Shown here: piece by piece, positions 13,964-22,800 of the stretch
Position numbering within the stretch: position 1 is the first letter of the stretch
How the letters are laid out: each line of letters begins with the position of its first letter
The notes under the pieces: model-generated
Databases searched by the model: none
The model's input: only the letters and a program-made list of their open reading frames with translations
What the model was told of the DNA's origin: nothing
Position numbers and translations under genes: made by a program
Assembly: GCA_934643455.1 (NCBI GenBank)
Contig: CAKUBV010000007.1
Location: 1 to 29,214 of the forward strand
Direction of reading: 5' to 3'
DNA length: 29,214 bases
Source of the DNA: Candidatus Proelusimicrobium excrementi
Lineage (GTDB): Bacteria > Elusimicrobiota > Elusimicrobia > Elusimicrobiales > Elusimicrobiaceae

Positions 13964-16048
13964 TTACCCTCTCTTTTGCAGTTTGCTTATATCCGCCGCG
14001 GAGCCGGTCAAAACTTTATAAATCGCGCTGAGCAGGTTTATACGGTTGTTTTTGACCGCCGCATTTTCGGCGTTTACCATTACTTTATCAAAGAAGTTGT
14101 TAAGAGGCAACTCAAAAGCCGATAAAGCCTTTAAAATCGCGCAGTAAGCTTCTTTTGTTTCCAAGCCCAAATCAGGCCTTATTTGATTTTGGATATCCTC
14201 TAAAACTTTAAATAAAGCGTTTTCTTCCGGCTGTTCAAACAGGGCGGGGTTTATTTCGCCCGTTTGTTGTACGCCGGCTTTCTTTAAGATATTGCCGACG
14301 CGTTTGGCCGACTGCCCCACGCTTGCCAGGCTTTCTCCGCTTCTGGATTCTTTTAAAGCTTCCGCGGCGGCGATTATTTTTGCCGGCGTTTTGGAAACGT
14401 CTTCCAGCGCGGCTATTTCGTCCGCGGCGGAGCCGTTCGTTTCCAAAATATTGGCAAGACGCTGCCAAAGGAAGTTTTCCAGTTCGGCGGTATGCTCGTT
14501 TGCTTTGGGCAGAAGAAAATTCGCTTTGTTTACAATTTCCTTAACGGAAAGATTCAAATTGTTCTCAGCCATAATCCTTACCGCACCCATGGCCTGACGC
14601 CTTAAGGCGTAAGGATCTTCGCTTCCGCTGGGGATTTGCCCCATGGCGAAGTTCGCCGCCAGGGAATCTATTTTGCCCGCCAAAGAAACAACCGCTCCTT
14701 CCAAGGTGGAAGGCAGAGCGGAGGAAGCCGTAAGCGGATAGTAAAAATCCCCTATGGCTTTGGCGGCCTGTTTGTTTTTGCCGGTCTTTTCGGCGTAAAC
14801 GCCGCCCATATAGCCCTGAAGTTCGCTGAACTCATAAACCACTCCGCCCGTTAAATCTGCATAAGCGTAGTGTGCCGCTTCCTGTACGGCGGCTTTTTGT
14901 TCCTGCGTTAAGTTTAACGCCTGAGCGATTTGCGCGGAAAGTTTTTCCACTCTTTCGGTTTTTTCAAGCATATTGCCCATGCCGTCTATAAAATTGACGG
15001 TGGAAAGCTTCGCGCGCATGGCGTCCAAGCCGGTTTTAAGGTCGTTTTCATAGAAGAACACCGCGTCGGTAAGGCGGGCCGTCATAACGTTTTTAAAGCC
15101 GGTTCTTACTTCGTCCTGGTTTACGCTTATTCCGTCGCGCACCGCTATAAAATGCGGCTGAAGTTCGCCCGAGTCGTTAAGCACAGGGAACATTCTTAAC
15201 TGCGTTTTAAGCACGGTCGTGATAAGCTCGCGCGGCAAAGTAAGGAATTTGATATCCAAGTCGCCGCTTAAAGCCACGGGGTGCTCCGTAAATGAAAGCG
15301 TTTCCGTCAGCAAAGCTTCGTCCAAATCGGCTTTATAGCCCAAAGCTTTGGCGCACGCCTGCACCGTCTTTATCAAAGCGGTTTTTCTCTCTTCAATATC
15401 GACGAGTATCGGCTGAGGCTGATTTTTTAAGGTTTCCGTATATTCCTGCGGCGTATTGATTTTTATCGGTTTCCTGCCAAAGGATATCAGCGGATAGGTA
15501 AAACGGTTGGATTTTACGCCGGCGATTTCAAATTTGACCACTTTATCCCCGTAAAGCGCCAAAAAGCTCCTTATCGGGCGGGCAAAATGGAAACAGCTGT
15601 CTTCCCAAACCATGTTTTTGGGGAAGTTCAAACTTTTTATTATTTCCGTAAAAATGCCCGGCAAAAGCTTTTGGGTCTTTTCGCCTTTGATTTTAACTTT
15701 CGCGTAAATGAAGGGCCCCTTTTCGGTTTCAACCGTAACAAGCTGGGCGGGTTTAAGGCCGTTCTTTGCGGCGAAACCGGCGGCTTGGGGGGTATAGTTG
15801 CCCCCGGCGTCTTTTAAGAGTTTCGCCGGAGGTCCTTTAACTTCTTTTTGAATATCTTCCGATACGGAAGCCAAATCTTTTATTTCCAAGACTAATTTTC
15901 TGTAAGTGCCGAAAGTTTGCAGGCTGACGTATTTAAGCCTGTGCTCCTGTAAAATTGCGGCGGCGTTGTTTTTTAACTGCTCCAATGTCGGCAGCAGGAA
16001 GCGGGCCGGCAGATGTTCGGTTCCTATTTCTAAAAGTGCGTTGTTCAT
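13964..16048 (-). CDS. glyS: Glycyl-tRNA synthetase beta subunit
   Basis: A 694-residue beta subunit of the alpha2beta2-type glycyl-tRNA synthetase, at the usual length of about 690. It begins with the family opening LLEIGTEHLPARFLLP, contains the conserved KGPPAKLLKDAGGNYTPQAAGFA segment (split here as KGPPAKLLKD and TPQAAGFA), ELQGYMGGVYAEKTG, and GSEDPYALRRQAMGAVRI, and ends in a C-terminal tRNA-binding helical region. The beta subunit binds the tRNA while the alpha subunit holds the catalytic site. The start overlaps the end of glyQ by 4 nt (ATGA type), which is typical of coupled subunits. The pilin gene follows directly. Confidence 0.96.
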   Translation of the reverse strand: MNNALLEIGTEHLPARFLLPTLEQLKNNAAAILQEHRLKYVSLQTFGTYRKLVLEIKDLASVSEDIQKEVKGPPAKLLKDAGGNYTPQAAGFAAKNGLKPAQLVTVETEKGPFIYAKVKIKGEKTQKLLPGIFTEIIKSLNFPKNMVWEDSCFHFARPIRSFLALYGDKVVKFEIAGVKSNRFTYPLISFGRKPIKINTPQEYTETLKNQPQPILVDIEERKTALIKTVQACAKALGYKADLDEALLTETLSFTEHPVALSGDLDIKFLTLPRELITTVLKTQLRMFPVLNDSGELQPHFIAVRDGISVNQDEVRTGFKNVMTARLTDAVFFYENDLKTGLDAMRAKLSTVNFIDGMGNMLEKTERVEKLSAQIAQALNLTQEQKAAVQEAAHYAYADLTGGVVYEFSELQGYMGGVYAEKTGKNKQAAKAIGDFYYPLTASSALPSTLEGAVVSLAGKIDSLAANFAMGQIPSGSEDPYALRRQAMGAVRIMAENNLNLSVKEIVNKANFLLPKANEHTAELENFLWQRLANILETNGSAADEIAALEDVSKTPAKIIAAAEALKESRSGESLASVGQSAKRVGNILKKAGVQQTGEINPALFEQPEENALFKVLEDIQNQIRPDLGLETKEAYCAILKALSAFELPLNNFFDKVMVNAENAAVKNNRINLLSAIYKVLTGSAADISKLQKRG

Positions 16049-16905
16049 ATGGTTTCTTCCTTAGGCTCGTTGGCTTTGATGTATTCGGCGGCGCAAAGCT
16101 TGGCCAAGCCCCTTATTTTGGCTATGATATTTGTTCTGTCCGATACTGAAATCGCGCCGCGCGCTTCCAATGTGTTGAAGTAGTGGGAAACTTTCATCGC
16201 GCAGTCGTAGGCCGGCAGATAAAGCCCTTTTTTGCAAAGTTTTTTGCATTCTTCTTCGTTTTCTAGAACGTAACGCCTTAAATTTTCCACGTCGGCTTCT
16301 TCAAAATTATAGTGGGAGAATTGCTTTTCGCTCTCTTTTACAAGTTCGCCGTAGGTGGTGTCGTCATTCCACATAATGTCAAAAATGGTGTCTTTCTTTT
16401 GGCAGTACATGGCGATGCGTTCAAGCCCGTAAGTTATTTCCGCGGTAATGGGTTTTAAAGTGTTCCCGGCCATAATTTGGAAGTATGTAAACTGGGTTAT
16501 CTCCATGCCGTCAAGCCAAATTTCCCAGCCTACTCCGCTTGCGCCGAGTGTGGGGGACTGCCAATCGTCTTCAATCCAGCGGACATCGTGGATTTTAGGG
16601 TCCAGCCCGATGGCTTTTAAAGAATTTAAGTAAAGTTCCTGCACGTTTTCCGGCGCGGGTTTGAGTATAACTTGGAATTGATAATATTTGCCGAGTCTGT
16701 TTGGGTTTTCTCCGTATCTGCCGTCGGCAGGCCTTCTGCACGGTTCCACATAGCAGGCTTTTGTCGGTTTGCTTGTAAGCGAGCCGAAGAAGGTTGCGGG
16801 GTTGAAAGTGCCCGCGCCCTTTTCAACGTCATAAGGCTGTACAACTATACAGCCTTGTTTCTTCCAATAGGTTTGGAGTTCGTGTATAATATCTTGGAAA
16901 TTCAT
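16045..16905 (-). CDS. glyQ: Glycyl-tRNA synthetase alpha subunit
   Basis: A 286-residue class II synthetase alpha subunit that activates glycine and charges tRNA-Gly together with GlyS. Signature segments are NFQDIIHELQTYWKKQGC, QPYDVEKGAGTFNPATF, EPCRRPADGRYGENPNRL, YYQFQVILKPAP and GWEIWLDGMEITQFTYFQ. There is no Shine-Dalgarno sequence before the ATG. A TATAAT box (16913-16918, minus strand) ends 7 nt upstream, so the mRNA should be leaderless or nearly so. A G-rich run on the opposite strand (16932-16950) falls where the -35 would be. It is the first gene of the glyQ-glyS-pilin operon. Confidence 0.96.
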   Translation of the reverse strand: MNFQDIIHELQTYWKKQGCIVVQPYDVEKGAGTFNPATFFGSLTSKPTKACYVEPCRRPADGRYGENPNRLGKYYQFQVILKPAPENVQELYLNSLKAIGLDPKIHDVRWIEDDWQSPTLGASGVGWEIWLDGMEITQFTYFQIMAGNTLKPITAEITYGLERIAMYCQKKDTIFDIMWNDDTTYGELVKESEKQFSHYNFEEADVENLRRYVLENEEECKKLCKKGLYLPAYDCAMKVSHYFNTLEARGAISVSDRTNIIAKIRGLAKLCAAEYIKANEPKEETI

Positions 16906-16918
16906 ATATATAATTATA
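16906..16918 (-). promoter_or_regulatory. Leaderless-type promoter of glyQ
   Basis: On the minus strand TATAAT (16913-16918) is separated from the glyQ ATG by 7 nt, and no ribosome binding site fits between them. Confidence 0.5.
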
Positions 16919-17002
16919 GTAAATTAAGAATGGGGGGGATAGGGGTTGGGTTTCCTCGCGAGATATTGCGCTATCTCAGCTAGCAGGCTTTAATATTTAG
17001 GC

Positions 17003-17082
17003 AAATTTTGATTTTTGCTTCGGTCGGATACGCGGGGCTCCGCCCACTCTAGGTATACCTTCCTCATTAAAAATCAAAATTT
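17003..17082. repeat. Palindromic unit B1
   Basis: Perfect 14-bp stem AAATTTTGATTTTT / AAAAATCAAAATTT, with TTTAG / CTAAA pairing outside. The head has GGATACG, a GGGGCTCCGCCC mini-hairpin and AGGTATACC. Block B (16906-17797 overall) otherwise contains only repeats, the promoter and the leader of the Cys-rich gene; no gene is visible in it. Confidence 0.85.
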
Positions 17083-17193
17083 TCTCTAAATCTTAAAGCC
17101 CACGCCGGTTAAATTAACGCACAGATTTTACTCGGTCTAAGTTGTGCACTCGTATACTTTTATTCGCGTGATATTGCGTTCTCACGGCTAGCA

Positions 17194-17315
17194 GACTTTC
17201 GTATTTGACCGCCTTTGCGTTTTTTCGTCAGCCGGATACTGCGCCGCCTTTGGCGGCATCATACTTAGTATACCTCCTTTCTCAAAAACACAAATCCGGC
17301 TCAAATCCGTAAGTC
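17194..17315. repeat. Palindromic unit B2
   Basis: Outer arms GACTTTCGTATTTG (17194-17207) and CAAATCCGTAAGTC (17302-17315) pair at 12 of 14 positions. The middle stem TTTGCGTTTTT / AAAAACACAAA has one mismatch. The terminal hairpin is GCCGCC-TTT-GGCGGC (17243-17257) between GGATAC and GTATACC. Confidence 0.8.
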
Positions 17316-17532
17316 CACGCTACTTAAAGCCTCTCACGTTAAAAATCACGCCGCTAACATTCTCTCACGCTGTTTGCTTGTGCTAAGTACTATATTTACG
17401 GTCAGTATTTCTCCAAAATCTTAAAAAATTATCATTATTGCATAACTTACTTAGCAAATAAATTCTTCTTTATACTCCAATATATAAACTTATCCGGTCG
17501 TAAAATGATTCCATAACTTTTTTATCAATTAA

Positions 17533-17597
17533 TGTAGGTCAGGCTTTGCCTGACATTAAAAAGGAATTTTCCTTTGTCAGGTAAAACCTGACCTACA
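17533..17597. repeat. REP/BIME-like element, copy B (inverted relative to A and C)
   Basis: Ends TGTAGGTCAGG / CCTGACCTACA. The left hairpin is GTCAGGC-TTT-GCCTGAC (17538-17554) and the right is GTCAGGT-AAA-ACCTGAC (17576-17592). The C/T-type arms are swapped compared with copies A and C, consistent with inversion of the element. Confidence 0.75.
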
Positions 17598-17676
17598 TAT
17601 ATGTATTAATTCTCTTTTTAATATTTTGTTTGCGCCGTGTCGTACGTCGGAGCGTTTTGTTAAAAAGCGAAAACAG

Positions 17677-17704
17677 TTGACTTGTTTTTTTTTTTTGATA
17701 AATT
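17677..17704 (+). promoter_or_regulatory. Poly-T-spacer promoter of the Cys-rich gene, copy B
   Basis: TTGACT (17677-17682), TG, 12 consecutive T, then GATAAATTTT. With TAAATT at 17699-17704 the spacer is 16 bp. The 35 bases upstream (GTCGTACGTCGGAGCG and following) match copy C closely. Confidence 0.65.
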
Positions 17705-17797
17705 TTCCTCATAAATCGGCCTGCTAAAAGTGGGATATCGTTATTTGTGCTTAGGTTAGTTTTAGCGGGTCGTTTAACTATAAAGGAGGGAAAAAAG

Positions 17798-18640
17798 ATG
17801 TTAAAAAATAAAATGGTTAGGAATGGATTTTTAAGCAAAATCTTATTTTTGTTAGCTTTATTTATAGTTGTTTGTGTTCCCGCTTCGTTTGCGGCGGTAG
17901 CGTCTTGCTCTGGCGTTACTGATTCCCAAACAAGATACGGGACAATAAGCGGAACTTGTTATGCTTATTATTGCAGTAGTGGAACCCTAAACAAACTGGG
18001 TAGCGTAGATTCATCTAAATGCGCAAGTTGCAGCGGGGTGAAATATGCGCCTTCTGGGAGTTGCGGTACATGCGAATATAAATGTTGCAGTGACGGCAAC
18101 TGGAGCGGATGTAACCAAGAATGCCCCGATCCTTCAGATTGTTCCAGCGATACATGTTGGAACGGCTCAAGATGTGTTTCAAAGCCTACCGGTGCCAAAT
18201 ATTGGGGAAAATCAAATGTGTTTTATAACGGCACCTGCTATTATACTTGTAATTCCTGGGTTTGCAACAAAGGAAGCGGGTGGAGTTGCACCGGCAAGAC
18301 GCCCGTAAGTACTCAAGGCGGGAGTTGGAGTGGCACTATAAGCAGTGTTGTCAATTCTTACAATACTCTGATTGCATGCAGCAGCAGAGTTAATTCTTCT
18401 GAAAGTGCAGCCGTTTCTTGTTCGCGGCAAGGCGCCAGTGCTAGAGGTATTCCTTATGAGATAATGTCCGAAAACGGCATTATTCATGAAGGAGAGTGCG
18501 CGGCGGACATTAAATGCGTCTGTATTAATAATTCCAGTAAAACTTTTACAAATCCGCAGAATTGGTATTCGGTTTGCGGTACCGGCGCAACTTGTACCGG
18601 GACAAAGCTTATTTGTACGACATCTACGAAATCTTGTTAG
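17798..18640 (+). CDS. Secreted Cys-rich surface-type protein
   Basis: A 280-residue protein starting at 17798, where AAAGGAGGG is well placed; the frame extends 17 codons upstream without a ribosome site. It has a signal peptide (hydrophobic core about residues 14-30, cleavage after PASFA) and a mature part with about 35 Cys, dense between residues 35 and 150 (SCSG, CSSDTC, YKCC and similar) and sparser later. Only Ser/Gly/Cys-rich, EGF-like spacing is seen; I can name no known domain. Disulfide-rich exported surface or matrix protein is the inference. It is transcribed from the poly-T promoter with a leader of about 85-90 nt and ends at a terminator almost identical to that after the partial gene at 1-261. 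Confidence 0.8.
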   Translation: MLKNKMVRNGFLSKILFLLALFIVVCVPASFAAVASCSGVTDSQTRYGTISGTCYAYYCSSGTLNKLGSVDSSKCASCSGVKYAPSGSCGTCEYKCCSDGNWSGCNQECPDPSDCSSDTCWNGSRCVSKPTGAKYWGKSNVFYNGTCYYTCNSWVCNKGSGWSCTGKTPVSTQGGSWSGTISSVVNSYNTLIACSSRVNSSESAAVSCSRQGASARGIPYEIMSENGIIHEGECAADIKCVCINNSSKTFTNPQNWYSVCGTGATCTGTKLICTTSTKSC

Positions 18641-18682
18641 AATTGTCGGCCTTAGGCCGCCAATAAACCTCAAAACTAACCG

Positions 18683-18718
18683 CCCCGCCCGAGCGAAAGC
18701 AAAGGCGGGGTTTATATG
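18683..18718 (+). terminator. Terminator of the Cys-rich gene
   Basis: Stem CCCCGCC (18683-18689) / GGCGGGG (18704-18710) followed by TTTATATG. Loop and flanks (ACTAACCG) match the terminator at 303-339. Confidence 0.75.
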
Positions 18719-18725
18719 TTTTTTA

Positions 18726-18737
18726 TATAATACTATT
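18726..18737 (+). promoter_or_regulatory. Leaderless-type promoter of the CDF gene
   Basis: TATAAT (18726-18731) lies exactly 6 nt before the ATG at 18738, inside the tail of the preceding terminator, with no ribosome binding site between. No clear -35. Confidence 0.5.
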
Positions 18738-19637
18738 ATGAACTTGAGCGCGCAAGACCGTGTAAAACAAACGGAGAAAATAACTTATATTTGTATGATT
18801 GGCAATATAGCGCTTGCCGTACTTAAAATATTGACGGGTATATTCGGTGCAAGCGCCGCAATGATTGCCGACGGCGTACATTCTTTTTCCGATTTGGTTA
18901 CCGATATAGTGCTTATTGTCGGCGTTCGTTTAGGCAGTGCTCCCGAAGATGAAGAACATCCTTACGGGCACGGGCGTTTTGAAACATTTTCCTCATTAAT
19001 AATCGCCCTAGTACTGATACTGGCCGCTTTTTGGCTGTTTTACGGCGGGGTTAAAGCTGTTTACGCTTCTTTTAAAGGGGCATTGCTGCCCGCGCCTTAT
19101 TATATTTCCTTAATTATGGCAGTTATATCAATCATTGCAAAGGAAGCCATGTATCGATATACGGTAAGAGTCGGGAGAAGAATAAACAGCACCGCTTTGA
19201 TATCAAATGCATGGCATCACAGAAGCGACGCTTTTTCCTCTTTAGGCGTGCTTGTCGGCGTTGCGGGCGCGATGTTCTTGGGGCCTAAATGGAGATTGCT
19301 TGATCCGCTTACGGCCGCATTGGTCAGCTTATTTATTGCGGCGGTGGGTTTTAAAATTTTTAGAATGGCCGTATCTGAATTCCTTGACGTATCCCTGCCT
19401 AAAAGCAGCTTAGACGCAATAAAGCAAATCTGCCTTTCCGTGGAAGGCGTGCAAAACCCGCATGAGATAAAAACCCGCAAAGTGGGTTATCGCGCCGTTA
19501 TAGAGCTGCATATAGACTTCCCTAAAGAAACTCCTTTCGAAACCGTCCACACGAAGATGTCGGAAATAGAAGAAAAGTTAAAAGCCGAATTCGGGGAAGG
19601 TTCAATAATTTCAATTCATCCCGAACCTTTGCCTTAA
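18738..19637 (+). CDS. Cation diffusion facilitator family transporter
   Basis: A 299-residue CDF efflux protein that exchanges divalent metal for protons at the cytoplasmic membrane. About six helices are visible. The transport-site pattern is HSFSD in helix 2 (His48, Asp52) and HHRSD in helix 5 (His160, Asp164), an HD-HD arrangement common in zinc-type members. HPYGHGRFE follows helix 2, as in FieF/YiiP-type proteins. A cytoplasmic C-terminal domain (VEGVQNPHEIKTRKVG, HIDFPKE, IHPEP) probably binds metal and dimerises. The frame is open upstream into the Cys-rich gene, but ATG 18738 is chosen because TATAAT ends 6 nt before it and it gives the expected N-terminus. Zn or Fe/Mn is the likely substrate; the sequence does not decide. 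Confidence 0.9.
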   Translation: MNLSAQDRVKQTEKITYICMIGNIALAVLKILTGIFGASAAMIADGVHSFSDLVTDIVLIVGVRLGSAPEDEEHPYGHGRFETFSSLIIALVLILAAFWLFYGGVKAVYASFKGALLPAPYYISLIMAVISIIAKEAMYRYTVRVGRRINSTALISNAWHHRSDAFSSLGVLVGVAGAMFLGPKWRLLDPLTAALVSLFIAAVGFKIFRMAVSEFLDVSLPKSSLDAIKQICLSVEGVQNPHEIKTRKVGYRAVIELHIDFPKETPFETVHTKMSEIEEKLKAEFGEGSIISIHPEPLP

Positions 19638-19745
19638 ATTGTAATTTTTGCAAGCACATTTACGATATGTTTTTATTTATTTAGGCTTCTTGGATTTTAT
19701 GAGGGCGGGCCCAGCCTGAGTTATTGATTTTAAAAGCATAACCTG

Positions 19746-19769
19746 GCGGAACGTCCGCAGTATTTTTTT
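19746..19769 (+). terminator. Weak terminator after the CDF gene
   Basis: Small hairpin GCGGA-ACG-TCCGC followed by AGTATTTTTTT, about 110 nt after the CDF stop codon. Confidence 0.55.
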
Positions 19770-19780
19770 ACAAATATATA

Positions 19781-19817
19781 AAATTAAAAATCCCGCGTTA
19801 CCTGGTAACGCGGGATT
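19781..19817 (-). terminator. Terminator of nifJ
   Basis: Stem AATCCCGCGTTACC / GGTAACGCGGGATT (19789-19802 / 19804-19817) with a tight loop. Read on the minus strand it is followed by TTTTTAATTT. Confidence 0.85.
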
Positions 19818-19841
19818 CTCAACTGAAAAGTAAGCTGCTGC

Positions 19842-22800
19842 TTAAGCTTTAACTTCCTCTTCTTTTTGGCCGGGCAATGCCGCAAGCTGTTTGTAAAGGT
19901 TGCGTCTGTAAGCGTATTCCGCTTCCGCAATCTTAAGCAGCTGTTCGGCTCTGGCCGGGTTGTTTTTCATCAAGGCTTTGAACCTGTTTTCGCCGGACAT
20001 AAAGTCCTTCAAAGCGATTGTAGGTTCGCCGCTGTCGACTTTAAGAGGATTAAGCCCCTGCGCTTTCAAAGCCGGGTTGTAGCGGTAAAGTATCCATCTT
20101 CCGCTCTGTACGGCTTTTTTGGCTTCGAGCAGGCCTTTGCTCATGTCGATACCGTGCGCGATGCAGTGTGCATAGGCGATTACGAGCGCCGGGCCGTCAT
20201 AGGCTTCGGCTTCAGCCAAGGCTTGTACGGCTTGGTTCATATTTGCGCCCAAGCAGATTTGGGCTACATAGATGTTGCCGTAAGTCATGGCTATCATACC
20301 GAGGTCTTTCTTCGGCATTGATTTGCCCGCAGCCGCGAACAAGGCCACCGCACCCATAGGCGTAGCTTTTGACATTTGTCCGCCGGTGTTGGAGTAAACT
20401 TCCGTATCCATTACGAGGACTTTTACATTTTTGCCGCTGGCAAGAACGTGGTCCAAGCCGCCGTAACCGATATCGTAAGCCCAGCCGTCGCCGCCCAAAA
20501 TCCATACGGATTTTTTGACGAGGTAATCGGCCAAAGCGAGCATTCTTTCATCTTTGGTTAAGGTTTTAAGTTTGGCGACTCTTTCTCTTTGAGCGTCAAT
20601 TTCCGCAGTGGTTTTCTGGGAAGCGTTCAAGATTTCGTCAACCAAAGCGTCGTTGCCAAGCTCCGCTTTAATAGCGTTAAGCTGAGCGGCGGCGTCGCTG
20701 TAGAGCTGATCGTAAGCCAAGCGTATACCCATACCGAATTCGGCGTTATCCTCAAAGAGGGAGTTCGCCCAAGCGGGGCCTTTGCCGTCGTCGCGTTTGC
20801 AATAAGGCGTTGTAGGCAGGTTGCCGCCGTAGATTGAGGAGCAGCCCGTCGCGTTGGCTATTGCAAGGTGATCGCCGTGAAGCTGGGTTAACAGTTTTAC
20901 GTAAGGCGTTTCGCCGCAGCCCGCGCAAGCGCCGGAGAACTCAAACAAAGGTTTCTGGAGCTGAGAGCCCTTTACGCTTTCTTTTTTGGTTTTGACGTCG
21001 GCCTGTTTAAGGCTGAGGAAGAACTTAAAGTTTTCTCTTTCGTCTTTTCTCAAAGGAAGCTGCTCAACCATGTTGATTGCTTTCTTCGTCGCGTCGGTTT
21101 TGTTTTTGGCGGGGCAGTTCGTTACGCACGCGCCGCAGCCGGTGCAGTCTTCAACGGCTACTTGCACGGTGAATTTAAGGCCGGCCAAATCGGCTTTGCC
21201 GTCTACGGATTTAAAAGTTTTGGGGGCGTTGGCCAATTCTTCAGCTTTATAAGCTTTAATGCGGATAGCGGCGTGAGGGCAGACGAGTGAGCAGATACCG
21301 CACTGTATGCAGGTGCTGGGGTCCCACGCGGGAACCATAAGTGCGATATTGCGTTTTTCGTACTGGGTCGTGCCCGTCGGGAAAATTCCGCCCACCGGCA
21401 TTTTGGAAGTCGGCAGTTCATCGCCGTTGTAGGAAATCATTTTGCCGAGAACGTCTTTAACGAATTCCGGGGCGTCGGCCGGTACGGGCGGCACCATGGA
21501 TATCGTCGAAGTTACGTGATCGGGATATTTGATTTCATGCAAACCGTCAAGGGCGGCGTCCACGGCCGCATAGTTCTTGTTGACGATTTCTTCGCCTTTT
21601 TTGGAATAGGTCTTTTTGATGGCTTCTTTAATGGCGGCGATGGCGGCGTCTTTTTCAATTACGCCGGCAATGCCGAAGAAAGCCGTCTGCATAATGGTAT
21701 TGGTTCTTGAACCCATACCCGTCTTCAAAGCGATGTGGGAAGCGTCAATGGCGTAGAATTTAAGTTTCTTGTCGATAATCTGCTTCTGCACTTCTTTGGG
21801 GAGTTTATCCCAAACTTCTTCTTTTGAATAAGGAGCGTTCAAAAGGAAGGTTGCGCCCTGTTTGGCTTTGCCGAGGATGTCATATCTTTCCAAGAAAGAG
21901 AACATATGGCAGGCGATAAAATCGGCATGCTCGATAAGATAAGGCGCGCGGATATATTTTTTGCCGAAGCGGATGTGGGAAGTCGTCATGGAACCGGATT
22001 TTTTGGAGTCGTAGACGAAATAGCCCTGCGCCAAATTGTCGGTATTGGCGCTGATAATCTTCATCGTGTTTTTGTTGGCGCCTACAGTACCGTCGGAACC
22101 TAAACCGTAGAACATGGCGTTAAAGGTGCCGTCGTTTTCATTGGCTTCAAAAACCGGCGTTTTGAGGGATTTGCCGCCCAAGTCGTCTTCAATGCCGAGA
22201 ATGAAGCTCGTTACGGGTTCTTTGGCGTCAAGGTTGTCAAACGCGGCTTTTACCATGGCCGGCGTAAATTCTTTGGAGCCGATGCCGTATCTTCCGCCGA
22301 TGATAAGCGGGGTGGAGGGGAATTTCTCTTTGGCTTCTTTGGTTAAGAAAGCGGAGCAAACGTCCTGGAATAAAGGTTCCCCGAGGGAGCCGGGTTCTTT
22401 GGTCCTGTCGAGTACGGCTATTTTCTTTACGGTTTTGGGGAAAGCGTTGATAAAATCAACTGAGCTGAACGGCCTGAAAAGTTTTACTTTAAGTACGCCG
22501 ACTTTTTGGCCTTTAAGCATTTCCACAGCCGTCTGGGCTACGTCCGCGCCGGAAGCCATTACTACGATTACTTTTTCAGCATCGGCGTCGCCGACGTATT
22601 CAAAAAGGTCGTATTTTCTGCCGGTAAGTTTGGCGAATTTGTCCATATATTTCTTAACTACGGCCGGGGTATTTTCGTAAAATTTGTTTACGGCTTCTCT
22701 GCCCTGGAAGTATACGTCGGGGTTCTGCGCGGTTCCGCGGATTGTGGGGTATTCCGGGTTGACGGCGTTTTCTCTGTGTTTGGCGACGAGTTTTTCGTCA

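Noticed and set aside
17747..17797. Upstream 17-codon extension of the Cys-rich gene.
   Set aside because: AAAGGAGGG sits directly before ATG 17798, and starting there places the basic n-region and hydrophobic core of the signal peptide normally.
18486..18737. Upstream extension of the CDF reading frame by 84 codons.
   Set aside because: It overlaps the Cys-rich gene and its terminator. The ATG at 18738 has a -10 box 6 nt upstream and gives the normal CDF N-terminus.
22114..22680. 188-codon open frame opposite nifJ, one of several long antisense frames.
   Set aside because: Such frames are produced by the codon bias of nifJ; no initiation signal or family resemblance.
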